A stretch of 22,605 nucleotides of DNA, taken from Clostridiales bacterium DTU092 (GTDB taxonomy: Bacteria; Bacillota; Clostridia; Caldicoprobacterales; Caldicoprobacteraceae). A model generated the notes under the pieces. That model made no database searches. It saw nothing but the letters and a program-made list of their open reading frames with translations, and was not told the DNA's origin. The stretch spans positions 1-22,605 of the forward strand of contig LFTM01000213.1 in the NCBI GenBank assembly GCA_001513505.1, in the 5' to 3' direction. Each line of letters starts with the position of its first letter. The first letter of the stretch is position 1. This document shows, piece after piece, positions 6,622 through 14,901 of the stretch. The translations under genes were made by a program, and so were the position numbers.

Positions 6622-7533
6622 TTAATCCTCCACCAGACTGTACAACTCGATCCGCTCTCCGTCGCTTGTCGCAATAATAGTTCCCACTTCGTCAGTCCTG
6701 TATATTTCAATGCCAGCTTGTCTGAGCCTGGCAATTGTTTCAGGTGCCGGATGTCCGTATTCGTTATCTTTCGAAACCGATATAACAGCCAGCCGGGGTT
6801 GTACAGCGTTCAAAAACTTCTCCGATGTCGAATACTTGCTGCCGTGATGACCGACTTTCAGCAGATCCGCCTTCAGCTCATACCCCTTTTCAATCATTTC
6901 GTGTTCTGATTCAAAGCCTGCATCCCCGGTAAACAAAAATGCCGTGTCTTTGTACTGGAATTTTATTACAACCGAATAATCATTAACATCATCATAATTA
7001 CTGCTGTTTGGAGCCAGTATGATAAACTCACCATCCCCCATAGGATACTTGGTACCCGGCACTGGTGAGGTAACTTTTAATCCTTTCTTCATTATTGCGT
7101 CAATCATGTCCTCAAAGGTCCTTGTACTGTGTTCCACCTTAGGCATGATTATCTTCTTTATATCAAATTCATCAATTACTGCATCCATCCCGCCTATATG
7201 ATCTTCATGGGGATGAGTTGCTATAACATAATCCAGGGTATCTATCCCAAGAGCCTTTATAAATTCTACCACCAGTTCACTGTCACCGTTATTACCTGCA
7301 TCAATCAGCATTGCCTGATCCTTTGCTTTGACTAAAACACTATCAGCCTGCCCTACGTCGATAAAGAAAACGGCCAAATCAGCATCTGCTATTTCAGCCG
7401 GTTGCGTGCCATTTGGAGTTATACCCTTATCGGAAGGCGCAAAAACATCACCATCAGATATCTTTAATACTGCAAAAATAATAAAGACTATAAGTATTAC
7501 AAGCCACTGAGGCGTTTGTCTTCTCCTTTTCAA
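6622..7533 (-). CDS. ComEC/Rec2-like metallo-beta-lactamase-fold hydrolase, membrane-anchored
   Basis: A 303-residue protein. Residues 10-24 (WLVILIVFIIFAVLK) form an N-terminal membrane anchor or uncleaved signal; the rest is an MBL domain exposed outside the cell. Metal ligands visible are H107-x-H109-x-D111-H112 (THPHEDHIGG), D204 (FTGDAG), and H229/H230 (VGHHGS), with NDYSVV (185-190) and H261 (GHPAPE) completing the ComEC-type pattern. It corresponds to the MBL domain of ComEC/Rec2 DNA-uptake proteins but lacks the multi-spanning channel, so it is a stand-alone extracellular hydrolase, possibly a nuclease or phosphodiesterase. The start is TTG 7533: an AAGGATGTG site sits 8 bases upstream and an in-frame stop lies shortly before it. 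It is followed after 4 bp by DUF3006. Its physiological role is unknown. Confidence 0.87.
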   Translation of the reverse strand: MKRRRQTPQWLVILIVFIIFAVLKISDGDVFAPSDKGITPNGTQPAEIADADLAVFFIDVGQADSVLVKAKDQAMLIDAGNNGDSELVVEFIKALGIDTLDYVIATHPHEDHIGGMDAVIDEFDIKKIIMPKVEHSTRTFEDMIDAIMKKGLKVTSPVPGTKYPMGDGEFIILAPNSSNYDDVNDYSVVIKFQYKDTAFLFTGDAGFESEHEMIEKGYELKADLLKVGHHGSKYSTSEKFLNAVQPRLAVISVSKDNEYGHPAPETIARLRQAGIEIYRTDEVGTIIATSDGERIELYSLVED

Positions 7534-7712
7534 GCTCCCTACACATCCTTCAATTCAGCCGCATAAGGCCATATTTGTCATTTTAATTTCTATTCCAATC
7601 GCATCCCAGGGGAAAACTGTACGTCTATTTTACCATATTTTCAAGGATAGCGGTTAATGCATTTATTAAATGTATATTTTTACATAACATTGCAAGTTAT
7701 AATAATATCCTG

Positions 7713-8321
7713 CTATTGGCTTATTCCGGTCCGGGTAAATTCTGTAAATACAATAGGAATATTTTTCCTGTCTTTTTCTTTTATATCATCTGACACACTA
7801 TACTCCCTGAGATTACCCCTAAAAATAATATTACCATTTATATTAAGCAAGTCCTGGGGTCTGACAAGGTTTCTCGGTTTCCCGTAATCTATTATTCCGC
7901 TCTCTTTAACTATATGGTAAACAAATTCCGAGCATAAAAACCTGTGCTCGTGATATGCTGCCCTGTTAAGTAAATTGTAAAGGAGTCCTCTATAGTTATA
8001 TTTATAAAGCTTGCTATTTGCAATAAAATAGTCTAAATGTGCCTTGACCAAATCATACTGCTCTTTGGTCACTTCAATCTCAATTATAGCGCCGTACAGG
8101 ATTTTGCCAAATTTATACGCTCCACTATTTATATCCTCTTTAACAAACCTTCCAATGAAGGGATTGCGAGTATACTTTCTCCCAAAGCTATACATATATT
8201 CCAGTTTTTTATCCAAAGAGATAGCGGCATGGGTAAATTCATCTTTTTTAAACATCCGTATAAGTCTGGATATCACTGTATTTACTCTTGTAAGAACTAT
8301 ATATAAATAATATTTTTCCAT
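7713..8321 (-). CDS. Permuted NlpC/P60-like (YiiX/YebB-type) putative cysteine peptidase or amidase
   Basis: A 202-residue protein. H31 in EFTHAAISLD comes before C130 in RFLCSEFVYHIV, the inverted His-then-Cys order that marks circularly permuted NlpC/P60 papain-like enzymes. The Y-x-YNYRGLLYNLL stretch (107-118) lies between them. No signal peptide is seen, so it is likely cytoplasmic or membrane-associated. The start is ATG 8321 with GGAG about 8 bases upstream; an in-frame GTG at 8327 sits within the spacer and is less likely. It is flanked by about 180 bp before the ComEC-like gene and about 210 bp after the DUF2935 terminator, so it is probably monocistronic. A TATAAT (minus strand) occurs about 50 bases upstream but its -35 is poor. 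The substrate (peptide, lipid or cell-wall amide) is not evident. Confidence 0.65.
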   Translation of the reverse strand: MEKYYLYIVLTRVNTVISRLIRMFKKDEFTHAAISLDKKLEYMYSFGRKYTRNPFIGRFVKEDINSGAYKFGKILYGAIIEIEVTKEQYDLVKAHLDYFIANSKLYKYNYRGLLYNLLNRAAYHEHRFLCSEFVYHIVKESGIIDYGKPRNLVRPQDLLNINGNIIFRGNLREYSVSDDIKEKDRKNIPIVFTEFTRTGISQ

Positions 8322-8526
8322 GTACACAACTCCATGTATAATTTTAATACACTTATTATAATATATAGAATTTGAATTTGATAGATAATTTTATTAAACC
8401 ACCAGTAAAAAATCAAACATCATAAATCAACTTACATCTGCATATAACCGTTGTAGAAATATGGAAATCAATACTTAATGTATTTAGCAGTCATAGACGG
8501 ATGTCAACCCATTCTTCTATTTGTAC

Positions 8527-8578
8527 AAAAAAAATACAGAGAAACCCAATCTTAAACCGTGATTGAGCTTCTCTGTAT
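8527..8578 (-). terminator. Rho-independent terminator of the DUF2935 gene
   Basis: Inverted arms TACAGAGAA and TTCTCTGTA (8535-8543 and 8569-8577), with an inner CAATC/GATTG pairing, form a hairpin about 20 bases after the stop codon. On the minus strand it is followed by ATTTTTTTTG (8534-8526), a clear U-tract. Confidence 0.78.
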
Positions 8579-8597
8579 AATTACATAGTCATATATT

Positions 8598-9524
8598 CTA
8601 TTTTTTATCTCTAAAGCTTTTTAGCAGCCTTAAATAGTGATTTGCTTCACGTAACGTGTGATCACCCAGTAATGGAATAATAATGGATCTAATCCTGCAT
8701 CCCAGCAGTCCCCTGGTTGCCTGTGCCTTGAAATCCCGTATTCCTTGTGTAGCCTTCAAACTTTCGGCAGTAACCTTTTCTATTGGCAACGCCTTTCTTT
8801 CCGCTGCCTTGGCTTCTACTATCAGCCTGTCAAATATATTTCCAAAATCATTTGCTATATTAAACAGATCCTCCTCCGTCGGGTCCAGCAGCCCCCGGAT
8901 AAACTTCGCATGTTCACCCATTATCCTGTTCCAGAACAGTTCCTGTTCCAGAATTCCATTATCAATATTGACATTCTCCCGCCTTTGAATTCTTTGAACC
9001 ATTCTTAAATATAGATTGGCTTCTCTTAAAATATGCTCAATCAATAATGGATAATTAAAGGTAAACATATTACAGGATAGCATATTGGATAAAACGGTGT
9101 TTTTAAACTTTATCAATCCGCTGATCAAGTCCATAGCCTTTTCGTTAAGATCAGCCACCCTCTGTTCAAGCCTGCGATTGTCTTTAATTGAATCTCCTGC
9201 TGATAACCCGGCTTCAGCACGAGTTAATTCGGTTGGTATACGAACGCCCGTAAAGAATGAAGAAACTTCTTCCGCATCAAGGGTGTATGGTGTTACCACC
9301 TCGCCTGACCGAAGCACCTGGGGACTGACAACACCATCAGAAAGCAAAATTACATCTTTTAAAAGTTCATCAAAAGCTCTTCTGAAATCATCTGCCCGTT
9401 GGGCAAATTTCGCATCTCTTGGTGTAAAACCTAGCTGGAGAAAAAATGAATGTTCCTTCATGATCCTTGCAAAAAAAAGATGTATATCCAGTGAACGCTG
9501 AACAAAATCAATATTTGAAAACAT
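8598..9524 (-). CDS. DUF2935 family protein (two helical repeats)
   Basis: A 308-residue, mostly helical protein with two related halves: EHSFFLQLGFTPRDAKFAQRAD near residues 19-45 and GEHAKFIRGLLDPTEEDLFN near 202-222, each followed by a long helix with F-x-x-L and, later, an EAN-x-YLR motif (HILREANLYLRM near 165, HTLREANHYLRL near 290). This duplicated layout is the DUF2935 family, common in Bacilli and Clostridia. The E-H pairs could bind metal, but no function is established to my knowledge. ATG 9524 follows GGGAGAT at 5-base spacing. The gene ends in a clear terminator at 8527-8578, so it is a separate transcription unit. It is divergent from the GH2 gene across a 390-bp gap. Confidence 0.8.
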   Translation of the reverse strand: MFSNIDFVQRSLDIHLFFARIMKEHSFFLQLGFTPRDAKFAQRADDFRRAFDELLKDVILLSDGVVSPQVLRSGEVVTPYTLDAEEVSSFFTGVRIPTELTRAEAGLSAGDSIKDNRRLEQRVADLNEKAMDLISGLIKFKNTVLSNMLSCNMFTFNYPLLIEHILREANLYLRMVQRIQRRENVNIDNGILEQELFWNRIMGEHAKFIRGLLDPTEEDLFNIANDFGNIFDRLIVEAKAAERKALPIEKVTAESLKATQGIRDFKAQATRGLLGCRIRSIIIPLLGDHTLREANHYLRLLKSFRDKK

Positions 9525-9914
9525 TGCTTATCTCCCATTAATAAATACTCTTGTGATGCTATTATTTTATGCTTGTAGTATATTACTTGTGATATATCAA
9601 ATGCTATATTACAGTATTTATTGCTTTTGAAAACTTGACAGTATTTCCTTCGCAAAAAATTATATGTCAGCCGGAAACGTTTATAAGTTAAGAACTGATA
9701 CAGCCCGGTAATAGAGATTCTTTGATCTTAAATAAACCGGAAGGAGTAAAATTTGGAGATTATTGGTGGTAACAATACCTGATATTAGCTGAAGTATATT
9801 TAAAAGCATATATTGGGGCTTGATTATAAACCCTTTTGCATTTAACATTTATATAACAGCTGTTTCATTTTTGGTACGACCGCTTTCAAAATAAAATGAT
9901 AAGGTGGTGTTTCT
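9525..9914. other. Divergent intergenic region between DUF2935 and GH2 genes
   Basis: 390 bp with no convincing gene. Plus-strand items: TTGACA at 9635-9640 followed by a poor -10 (TTATAT/TATATG around 9660); a LacI/cre-like CGGAAACGTTTATA at 9672-9685 (8 of 10 consensus positions, perfect AAACGTTT core); a nine-codon TTG ORF (9753-9782, MEIIGGNNT) after AAGGAG; TTGATT-N17-TAACAT around 9820-9848; and a second weak operator-like TACGACCGCTTTCA at 9875-9888 just before the GH2 ribosome binding site AAGGTGGTG (9901-9909). On the minus strand ATCACAAG occurs twice upstream of DUF2935. None of these is proven. Confidence 0.4.
9672..9685. promoter_or_regulatory. Candidate LacI/CcpA-type operator upstream of GH2
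   Basis: CGGAAACGTTTATA agrees with TGnAAnCGnTTnCA at 8 of 10 fixed positions and has a perfect AAACGTTT palindrome. It lies about 30 bases after a TTGACA box, the same layout as at P1 of the sugar operon, but 230 bases from the GH2 start. Weaker than the 5219-5232 site. Confidence 0.3.
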
Positions 9915-12900
9915 ATGCTGGAGATATTCAGAGAATTCCGCAAAAAGCCCGATTATGAAAATCAATACATAACCCAGATTAATCGTGAGCCATCCCATTT
10001 CCCCTGGGGTGCATATGAGAATAAAAATCAGGCAAGGCTGGGCGAGCAATCAAAGTACATTCTGTCCCTTGATGGTGAATGGAGTTTCTTATTGGTTGAC
10101 AGTCCAAAAAATTTGCCCCCTGGCTTTTATAAACCGGATACCGACATATCGGAATGGGGCAAAATAAAGGTACCCGGAAACTGGGAACTGCAAGGATATG
10201 ACAAACCCGTCTATGTTAATACCCTCTACCCTTTTAAGAAAGATGCGGAGGGTCAGAGATATCTGCTGGAAATCAGCCAAAAAGATGACTATGATATCTA
10301 CAAAAAATACAATCCCCCTTATGTTCCGGAAGAGAATGCCTGTGGCATATACCGGAGAACCTTTGTGTTACCTGAATCGTTTGACGGCAGGCGCATATTT
10401 ATAAATTTCAAAGGTGTTGAATCCGCATATTATCTATGGATCAATGGACATCCTGTGGGTTATTCCCAGGATAGTAAACTGCCTTCGGAATTTGATATTA
10501 CCGATTATCTGGTTCCGGGAGAAAATCTTATTACAGTGCTGGTATTGAGATTCTGTGACGGCACCTGGCTCGAGGATCAAGACTATTTCCACCTGTCAGG
10601 CATATATAGATCGGTGGCCCTGATAGCCAAACCGGAATTGCGCATTCAGGATTTTAAAGTGGATGCAGAACCGGATGGCCGGGACGGAGGAATTGTCAGA
10701 GCCCGATGTTTTGTCAATAGAACCAAAGGTTTTGCCGACTCCCAGATTAAGCTTTCTCTTTATGACCGTGATGGTAAGTTACTGGCTGAATCCACCAGGC
10801 CGGTTGACACTACCACTCCAATTTACGGCATGGGTTCGGGATGGAGATATAAAGGAATGCGTCCCATCAGCGAATCAGCATTTTTTGAAATAAAGGTTGA
10901 TAACGTATTGCCCTGGAGTTTTGATAAGCCTAACTTATATAGGGCAGTATTTACTTTAATAGATGGCAATGGCCGTGAGACTGATTTTGAGGCATGTAAT
11001 GTCGGTTTCAGAAAGATATCCATTGAAAACAACGTTATCAAGCTAAACGGCAAGAGGGTTGTATTCAGAGGTGTAAACAGGCATGAACATTATTGGCTGA
11101 CAGGACGAACTGTAACAAAAGAGCATATGACAGAAGAAATTAAGTTAATGAAAAAACTCAATTTCAACGCTGTCAGGACCAGCCATTATCCGGACGATCC
11201 TGTATGGTACGACCTGTGTGATGAATACGGACTAATGGTAGTATGCGAGACCAACCTGGAAACGCATGGAGTAGCCGGCAATATTACCAATAATCCTGAG
11301 TGGGCCGAGGCAATGCTGGAACGGGCACGTCGTATGGTACTGACTCATAAAAATCACCCGTCCATAGTCTCCTGGTCTCTGGGCAATGAGTCGGGATACG
11401 GGCCCGGACATGCAGCCATGGCCAATTGGATAAGAGAGTACGACAACACAAGACTGGTTCAGTATGAAAACAATGATCCCGGACCTATCGCCAGTGACAT
11501 AAAATGTACCATGTATCCGCCTATGGAACTGCTCGAATATATGATCGCTGATAATAATGACAGGCGGCCGATAGTGCTTATTGAGTATGCCTATCAGATA
11601 ACCAATTCCAGCGGCAGCTTTGAGCTGTTCAATTACCTTGCTGAGAAGTATGAAATATTCCAGGGAGGTTTTGTATGGGACTGGCAGGACAAATGCCTGC
11701 CGGCTGTTAATGACAAAGGCGAAACCTTCTTTGGGTTTGGTGGTGATTGGGGTGAGGATATAACCGACTGGGTATGTCCCTGTTACATGTGCGCAAACGG
11801 AGTTGTTTTAGCAGATCTTACACCCAAACCCAGTGCCCTGGAACTAAAACAGGGTCAGGCACCTATAATCATAGAAGCTGTAGACAAAGATAAAGGTGAA
11901 TTTGTAATAAAGAACCGGACCCATGACATAGGCTTTGATGAACTGTCCCTTGACTATGAAATTCTGGTCTATGGAAAGAAGGTTGGCGAAGGAAAAATCT
12001 CTTTGCAGTCCAGCCGTATATCTGACGGTGATATTGTATTTAATGTTGATCTATCACCTGTGCAGGATGAAACTCACGAAGTATACGTCAACTTTAGTAT
12101 AAAGACGGCTGTAGATTATCCATGGGCTGATAAAGGTCATGAGATAGCCATGTATCAGTTTGAAATAAAGGGACCGGCGCCTGTCATTCCCAGGCTGTAC
12201 TCAGACGGAGAAGAACTGAGTATTGAGAGCAATGATAATCTGCTGACGGTCAAAGGAAAAGACTTTAAAGTAACTTTTGACTGTAACGATAACTGTATTG
12301 TAAGTTATGAGAAAAACGGCAAGGAATATATGTTGAAGGGTGGCATGGAAAACTTTAGCCGCGGCAGATCCGGTCTTCATTTGGAAAGTAAATGGTGGGG
12401 CGAAGCCAACGAACTCTGGTCATCCTTTGAACCTGGTAAGCTTAATCGTCAACCTTTGGAAATGGACTACGGAATCAGTGCTAAGGATGGCAGCGCTAAT
12501 ATAGTATTTACCAACAAAATAAGCGGAGATAAAGGTGATATATACAGTAAGATATCCTATAGAGTCTATAAGGATGGAGGCATTCAGGTCAACGCCACTA
12601 TAGACATAGACAGTAATTTTGTACATGTTCCCAGAGTGGGAATCGGCTTTGTTGCTCCTAAGGGTTTTGAAAACCTGCATTGGTATGGCAGAGGACCCGG
12701 CGAGAGCTATTGTGACAGGAAACTGTCGGCACCGGTAGGAGAATATAGTTCCACCGTTGAGGACACCCATTTTCCCTTTGTTCCCGTGAGCCATAACGGT
12801 AGTCACGCGGATACAAGATGGTTTACTTTACGGGATAAGGACGGCAGAAGCATAACCTTTACCGGTTCCCTGTTTACCTTCGATGTACACCATAATACCG

Positions 12901-13082
12901 TGGAAGACTATTGGAAAACGGATCATGAACATGAACTTATCCGCCGGGAAGAGGTCTATATAAATATTGACGGAGCCATGGCCGGAATTGGCGGAAATAT
13001 GGCCTGGTCAACACAGTTGGATGACAAAGACAAAGTCTTTGCCGGAAAGCATTGCTTTGAGTTTTATATCAGCTTCAGCTAA
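9915..13082 (+). CDS. Glycoside hydrolase family 2, LacZ-like (beta-galactosidase-type) with altered active-site residues
   Basis: A 1055-residue LacZ-type enzyme with the five-domain order: jelly-roll sugar-binding domain (about 50-240), Ig-like domain (to about 370), TIM barrel (about 370-640), a second Ig-like domain, and a C-terminal beta-sandwich (about 780-1055). The general acid/base is E492 (SLGNESGYG) and the nucleophile E557 (VLIEYAY). NRHEH (388-392), SHYP (423-426), LETHG (448-452) and DGTWLEDQD (215-223) are conserved with E. coli LacZ. It differs at Y560, where E. coli has His540, and around residues 617-629 (DWVCPCYMCANGV in place of a QFCMNG-type segment), and carries about 20 extra residues (about 112-132) before NPPYVP. 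No signal peptide, so intracellular. ATG 9915 follows AAGGTGGTG at 5 bases. It cleaves beta-linked terminal sugars by the retaining mechanism; substrate possibly other than lactose. Followed by a strong terminator. Confidence 0.92.
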   Translation: MLEIFREFRKKPDYENQYITQINREPSHFPWGAYENKNQARLGEQSKYILSLDGEWSFLLVDSPKNLPPGFYKPDTDISEWGKIKVPGNWELQGYDKPVYVNTLYPFKKDAEGQRYLLEISQKDDYDIYKKYNPPYVPEENACGIYRRTFVLPESFDGRRIFINFKGVESAYYLWINGHPVGYSQDSKLPSEFDITDYLVPGENLITVLVLRFCDGTWLEDQDYFHLSGIYRSVALIAKPELRIQDFKVDAEPDGRDGGIVRARCFVNRTKGFADSQIKLSLYDRDGKLLAESTRPVDTTTPIYGMGSGWRYKGMRPISESAFFEIKVDNVLPWSFDKPNLYRAVFTLIDGNGRETDFEACNVGFRKISIENNVIKLNGKRVVFRGVNRHEHYWLTGRTVTKEHMTEEIKLMKKLNFNAVRTSHYPDDPVWYDLCDEYGLMVVCETNLETHGVAGNITNNPEWAEAMLERARRMVLTHKNHPSIVSWSLGNESGYGPGHAAMANWIREYDNTRLVQYENNDPGPIASDIKCTMYPPMELLEYMIADNNDRRPIVLIEYAYQITNSSGSFELFNYLAEKYEIFQGGFVWDWQDKCLPAVNDKGETFFGFGGDWGEDITDWVCPCYMCANGVVLADLTPKPSALELKQGQAPIIIEAVDKDKGEFVIKNRTHDIGFDELSLDYEILVYGKKVGEGKISLQSSRISDGDIVFNVDLSPVQDETHEVYVNFSIKTAVDYPWADKGHEIAMYQFEIKGPAPVIPRLYSDGEELSIESNDNLLTVKGKDFKVTFDCNDNCIVSYEKNGKEYMLKGGMENFSRGRSGLHLESKWWGEANELWSSFEPGKLNRQPLEMDYGISAKDGSANIVFTNKISGDKGDIYSKISYRVYKDGGIQVNATIDIDSNFVHVPRVGIGFVAPKGFENLHWYGRGPGESYCDRKLSAPVGEYSSTVEDTHFPFVPVSHNGSHADTRWFTLRDKDGRSITFTGSLFTFDVHHNTVEDYWKTDHEHELIRREEVYINIDGAMAGIGGNMAWSTQLDDKDKVFAGKHCFEFYISFS

Positions 13083-13157
13083 TTCTGTTTACGATAATTT
13101 AACTAACCTATAAAGGATTTTGTTCCCTGGAGAAACAAATAAAACGGTCTTGTTAAT

Positions 13158-13223
13158 AAAAACGGGTTACAGACTTTTAATTCCACCTGTAAGGGTTGGA
13201 TTGAAGCCTGTAACCCGTTTTTT
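13158..13223 (+). terminator. Rho-independent terminator after GH2, likely bidirectional
   Basis: Arms AACGGGTTACAG (13161-13172) and CTGTAACCCGTT (13208-13219) are perfectly complementary over 12 bp, flanked by AAA and TTTT. The 35-base apical part can form a smaller imperfect stem. TTTTTT follows on the plus strand and a T-run also follows on the minus strand. It isolates GH2 from the germination operon. Confidence 0.82.
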
Positions 13224-13274
13224 GCTGATATTCCACTTATTCTTCATTTATCAATCTTTGTGCCATTAATCAGC

Positions 13275-13304
13275 GCATGCATTACAAATTGCCGGGTTAT
13301 ACTA
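13275..13304 (+). promoter_or_regulatory. Candidate sigma-G (forespore) promoter of the germinant receptor operon
   Basis: GCATG (13275-13279), an 18-base spacer, and TATACTA (13298-13304) resemble the Bacillus sigma-G consensus (GMATR-N18-CATnMTA) with one mismatch in the -10. Sigma-G control is what is known for gerA-type operons. Transcription would start near 13311, which is why the ATG at 13309 is unlikely to be the translation start. Confidence 0.5.
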
Positions 13305-13323
13305 CAAAATGGGTGATGAAGCT

Positions 13324-14901
13324 GTGTTTAGCAGAATAAAAAAACAATTAGGATTAGGAAAGCAACCGAATAATAGTATTACTACGGAGACAGATGGACC
13401 ATTATCCCCGAATATTGATAAGGTAAAAGAAAGACTGAACATAACTTTTTCTGAATGCAGCGATTATGTTCAAAGAGAGATTGTCTGCGGTGAAGATAAT
13501 GACATTAAAATACTGGTCTCATATATAGAAGGATTGGTTGATAAGAAACTGTTAAACCAGGATGTAATCCGCCCTATACTCAATTATTTTTCGGATACAG
13601 ACAGATCCGGCAGGGCAAAGTCTGTATATCAGCTTATAAAAGAATGTATCATAAGCAATAATGAAATTCATGAAATTGTAAACATGTCACAGGCTGTATA
13701 CAGAATTGTGTCAGGTGATGCGGTGCTTTTTTTAAACGGCAGCAAAATCGCACTGACCGTTGGTGTTAAAGCACCGCCAGGCAGACAGGTAGATGAGCCC
13801 GATACCGAAGTTTCCATAAGGGGATCCAGGGAAGGATTTGTTGAGAACCTTTCCACAAACATGGTTCTCATACGGAAAAGGATTAAAAATCCAAATCTGA
13901 AATTCGAGATGATACAACTGGGTACTCAAACAAACACCGATATCTGTATATGCTATATCAAAGGTATAGCCAATGATGAAATAGTCAACGAGGTACGAAG
14001 AAGAGTTATAAAAATAAGTAGCGACGCTATTCTCGATACCGGTTATATAGAACAGTACATAACCGATAACAAGCTGACCCTATTCCCTCTTGTGGGAAAC
14101 AGCGAAAAATGTGATAAGCTGGTATCAAAACTGCTGGAAGGCAGAGTTGCGATATTGTGCGACGGTACTCCGTATGTCCTGACAGTTCCTTATCTGTTTA
14201 TAGAATCTTTACAGACAGCCGACGATTATTACGATAATGCCTTTTTTGCCTCATTCATGCGCCTGCTCAGGTTGTTTGCGCTGTTTATATCCACCATGTT
14301 ACCAGCCTTATATGTAGCACTGGTCAGTTTCCACCATGCTGTAATACCATTTAAGCTTATAATTACACTGGCAGCCTCGCGACAGGGAGTTCCGTTTTCG
14401 CCTTTTGTGGAGGCTATATTGATGATAATGGCTTTTGAGCTTTTACGGGAAGCAGGGGTGCGTATGCCCAGGACAATAGGACAGGCGCTCAGCATTGTAG
14501 GAGCTATAGTGTTGGGTGAAGCATCGGTTGCTGCCGGAATCGCAAGTAACCTAATGGTAATCATTGTTGCCATAACCGCCATATGCAGCTTTATAACCCC
14601 GCCCCTTAGCAGGACAATCATGTACATTCGTTTCATTTTGTTAATAATTGCTAATTTTTTTGGTTTTCTGGGAATTTCTCTGACTGTAGTGGTTACCCTC
14701 TTACACTTGTGCAGGCTGCGCTCCTTCGGGGTTCCATATATGACACCATTTTCCCCGCTTACTGCAAGTGATCTTAAGGATTCTTTTATCATGGTACCAA
14801 TATGGGCAATGTTAACCCGTCCCAAAGCACTTTTTGAGGGAGAAACAGAAGATAAAGCGGGAATAAAGCGTCAGGAGGCGAACAGAATAAGTGAAAACTA
14901 A
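13324..14901 (+). CDS. Spore germinant receptor A subunit (GerAA/GerKA family)
   Basis: A GerA-family protein of 525 residues from GTG 13324 (530 from ATG 13309). I prefer GTG: GGGTGAT (13311-13317) is spaced correctly for it, and the putative sigma-G start point falls on the ATG. The N-terminal two-thirds is a hydrophilic cytosolic domain (with signatures such as VLFLNGSKIALTVG and RGSREGFVENLSTNMVLIRKRI); the C-terminal third holds about five membrane segments, including LLRLFALFISTMLPALYVAL, the PFSPFVEAILMIMAFELLREAGVRMP stretch and VGAIVLGEASVAAGIAS. These are the family core. It sits in the inner spore membrane and assembles with B and C subunits into a germinant-gated ion channel. It overlaps the C-subunit gene by 11 bp. 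The germinant is not predictable. Confidence 0.93.
   Translation: MFSRIKKQLGLGKQPNNSITTETDGPLSPNIDKVKERLNITFSECSDYVQREIVCGEDNDIKILVSYIEGLVDKKLLNQDVIRPILNYFSDTDRSGRAKSVYQLIKECIISNNEIHEIVNMSQAVYRIVSGDAVLFLNGSKIALTVGVKAPPGRQVDEPDTEVSIRGSREGFVENLSTNMVLIRKRIKNPNLKFEMIQLGTQTNTDICICYIKGIANDEIVNEVRRRVIKISSDAILDTGYIEQYITDNKLTLFPLVGNSEKCDKLVSKLLEGRVAILCDGTPYVLTVPYLFIESLQTADDYYDNAFFASFMRLLRLFALFISTMLPALYVALVSFHHAVIPFKLIITLAASRQGVPFSPFVEAILMIMAFELLREAGVRMPRTIGQALSIVGAIVLGEASVAAGIASNLMVIIVAITAICSFITPPLSRTIMYIRFILLIIANFFGFLGISLTVVVTLLHLCRLRSFGVPYMTPFSPLTASDLKDSFIMVPIWAMLTRPKALFEGETEDKAGIKRQEANRISEN

Noticed and set aside
7640..7690. AT-rich palindrome around ATTTATTAAAT as a terminator or operator
   Set aside because: Weak AT stem without a U-tract, in a generally AT-rich gap; no support for function.
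9753..9782. Nine-codon ORF with AAGGAG upstream as a proven leader peptide
   Set aside because: Too short to judge. A second overlapping eight-codon ORF with a GGAG site exists, so such matches are expected by chance; kept only as a note in the intergenic entry.
14229..14825. A 198-codon minus-strand ORF opposite the germinant receptor A gene
   Set aside because: It is the mirror of the membrane-spanning part of a confident GerA gene, and its composition reflects that.
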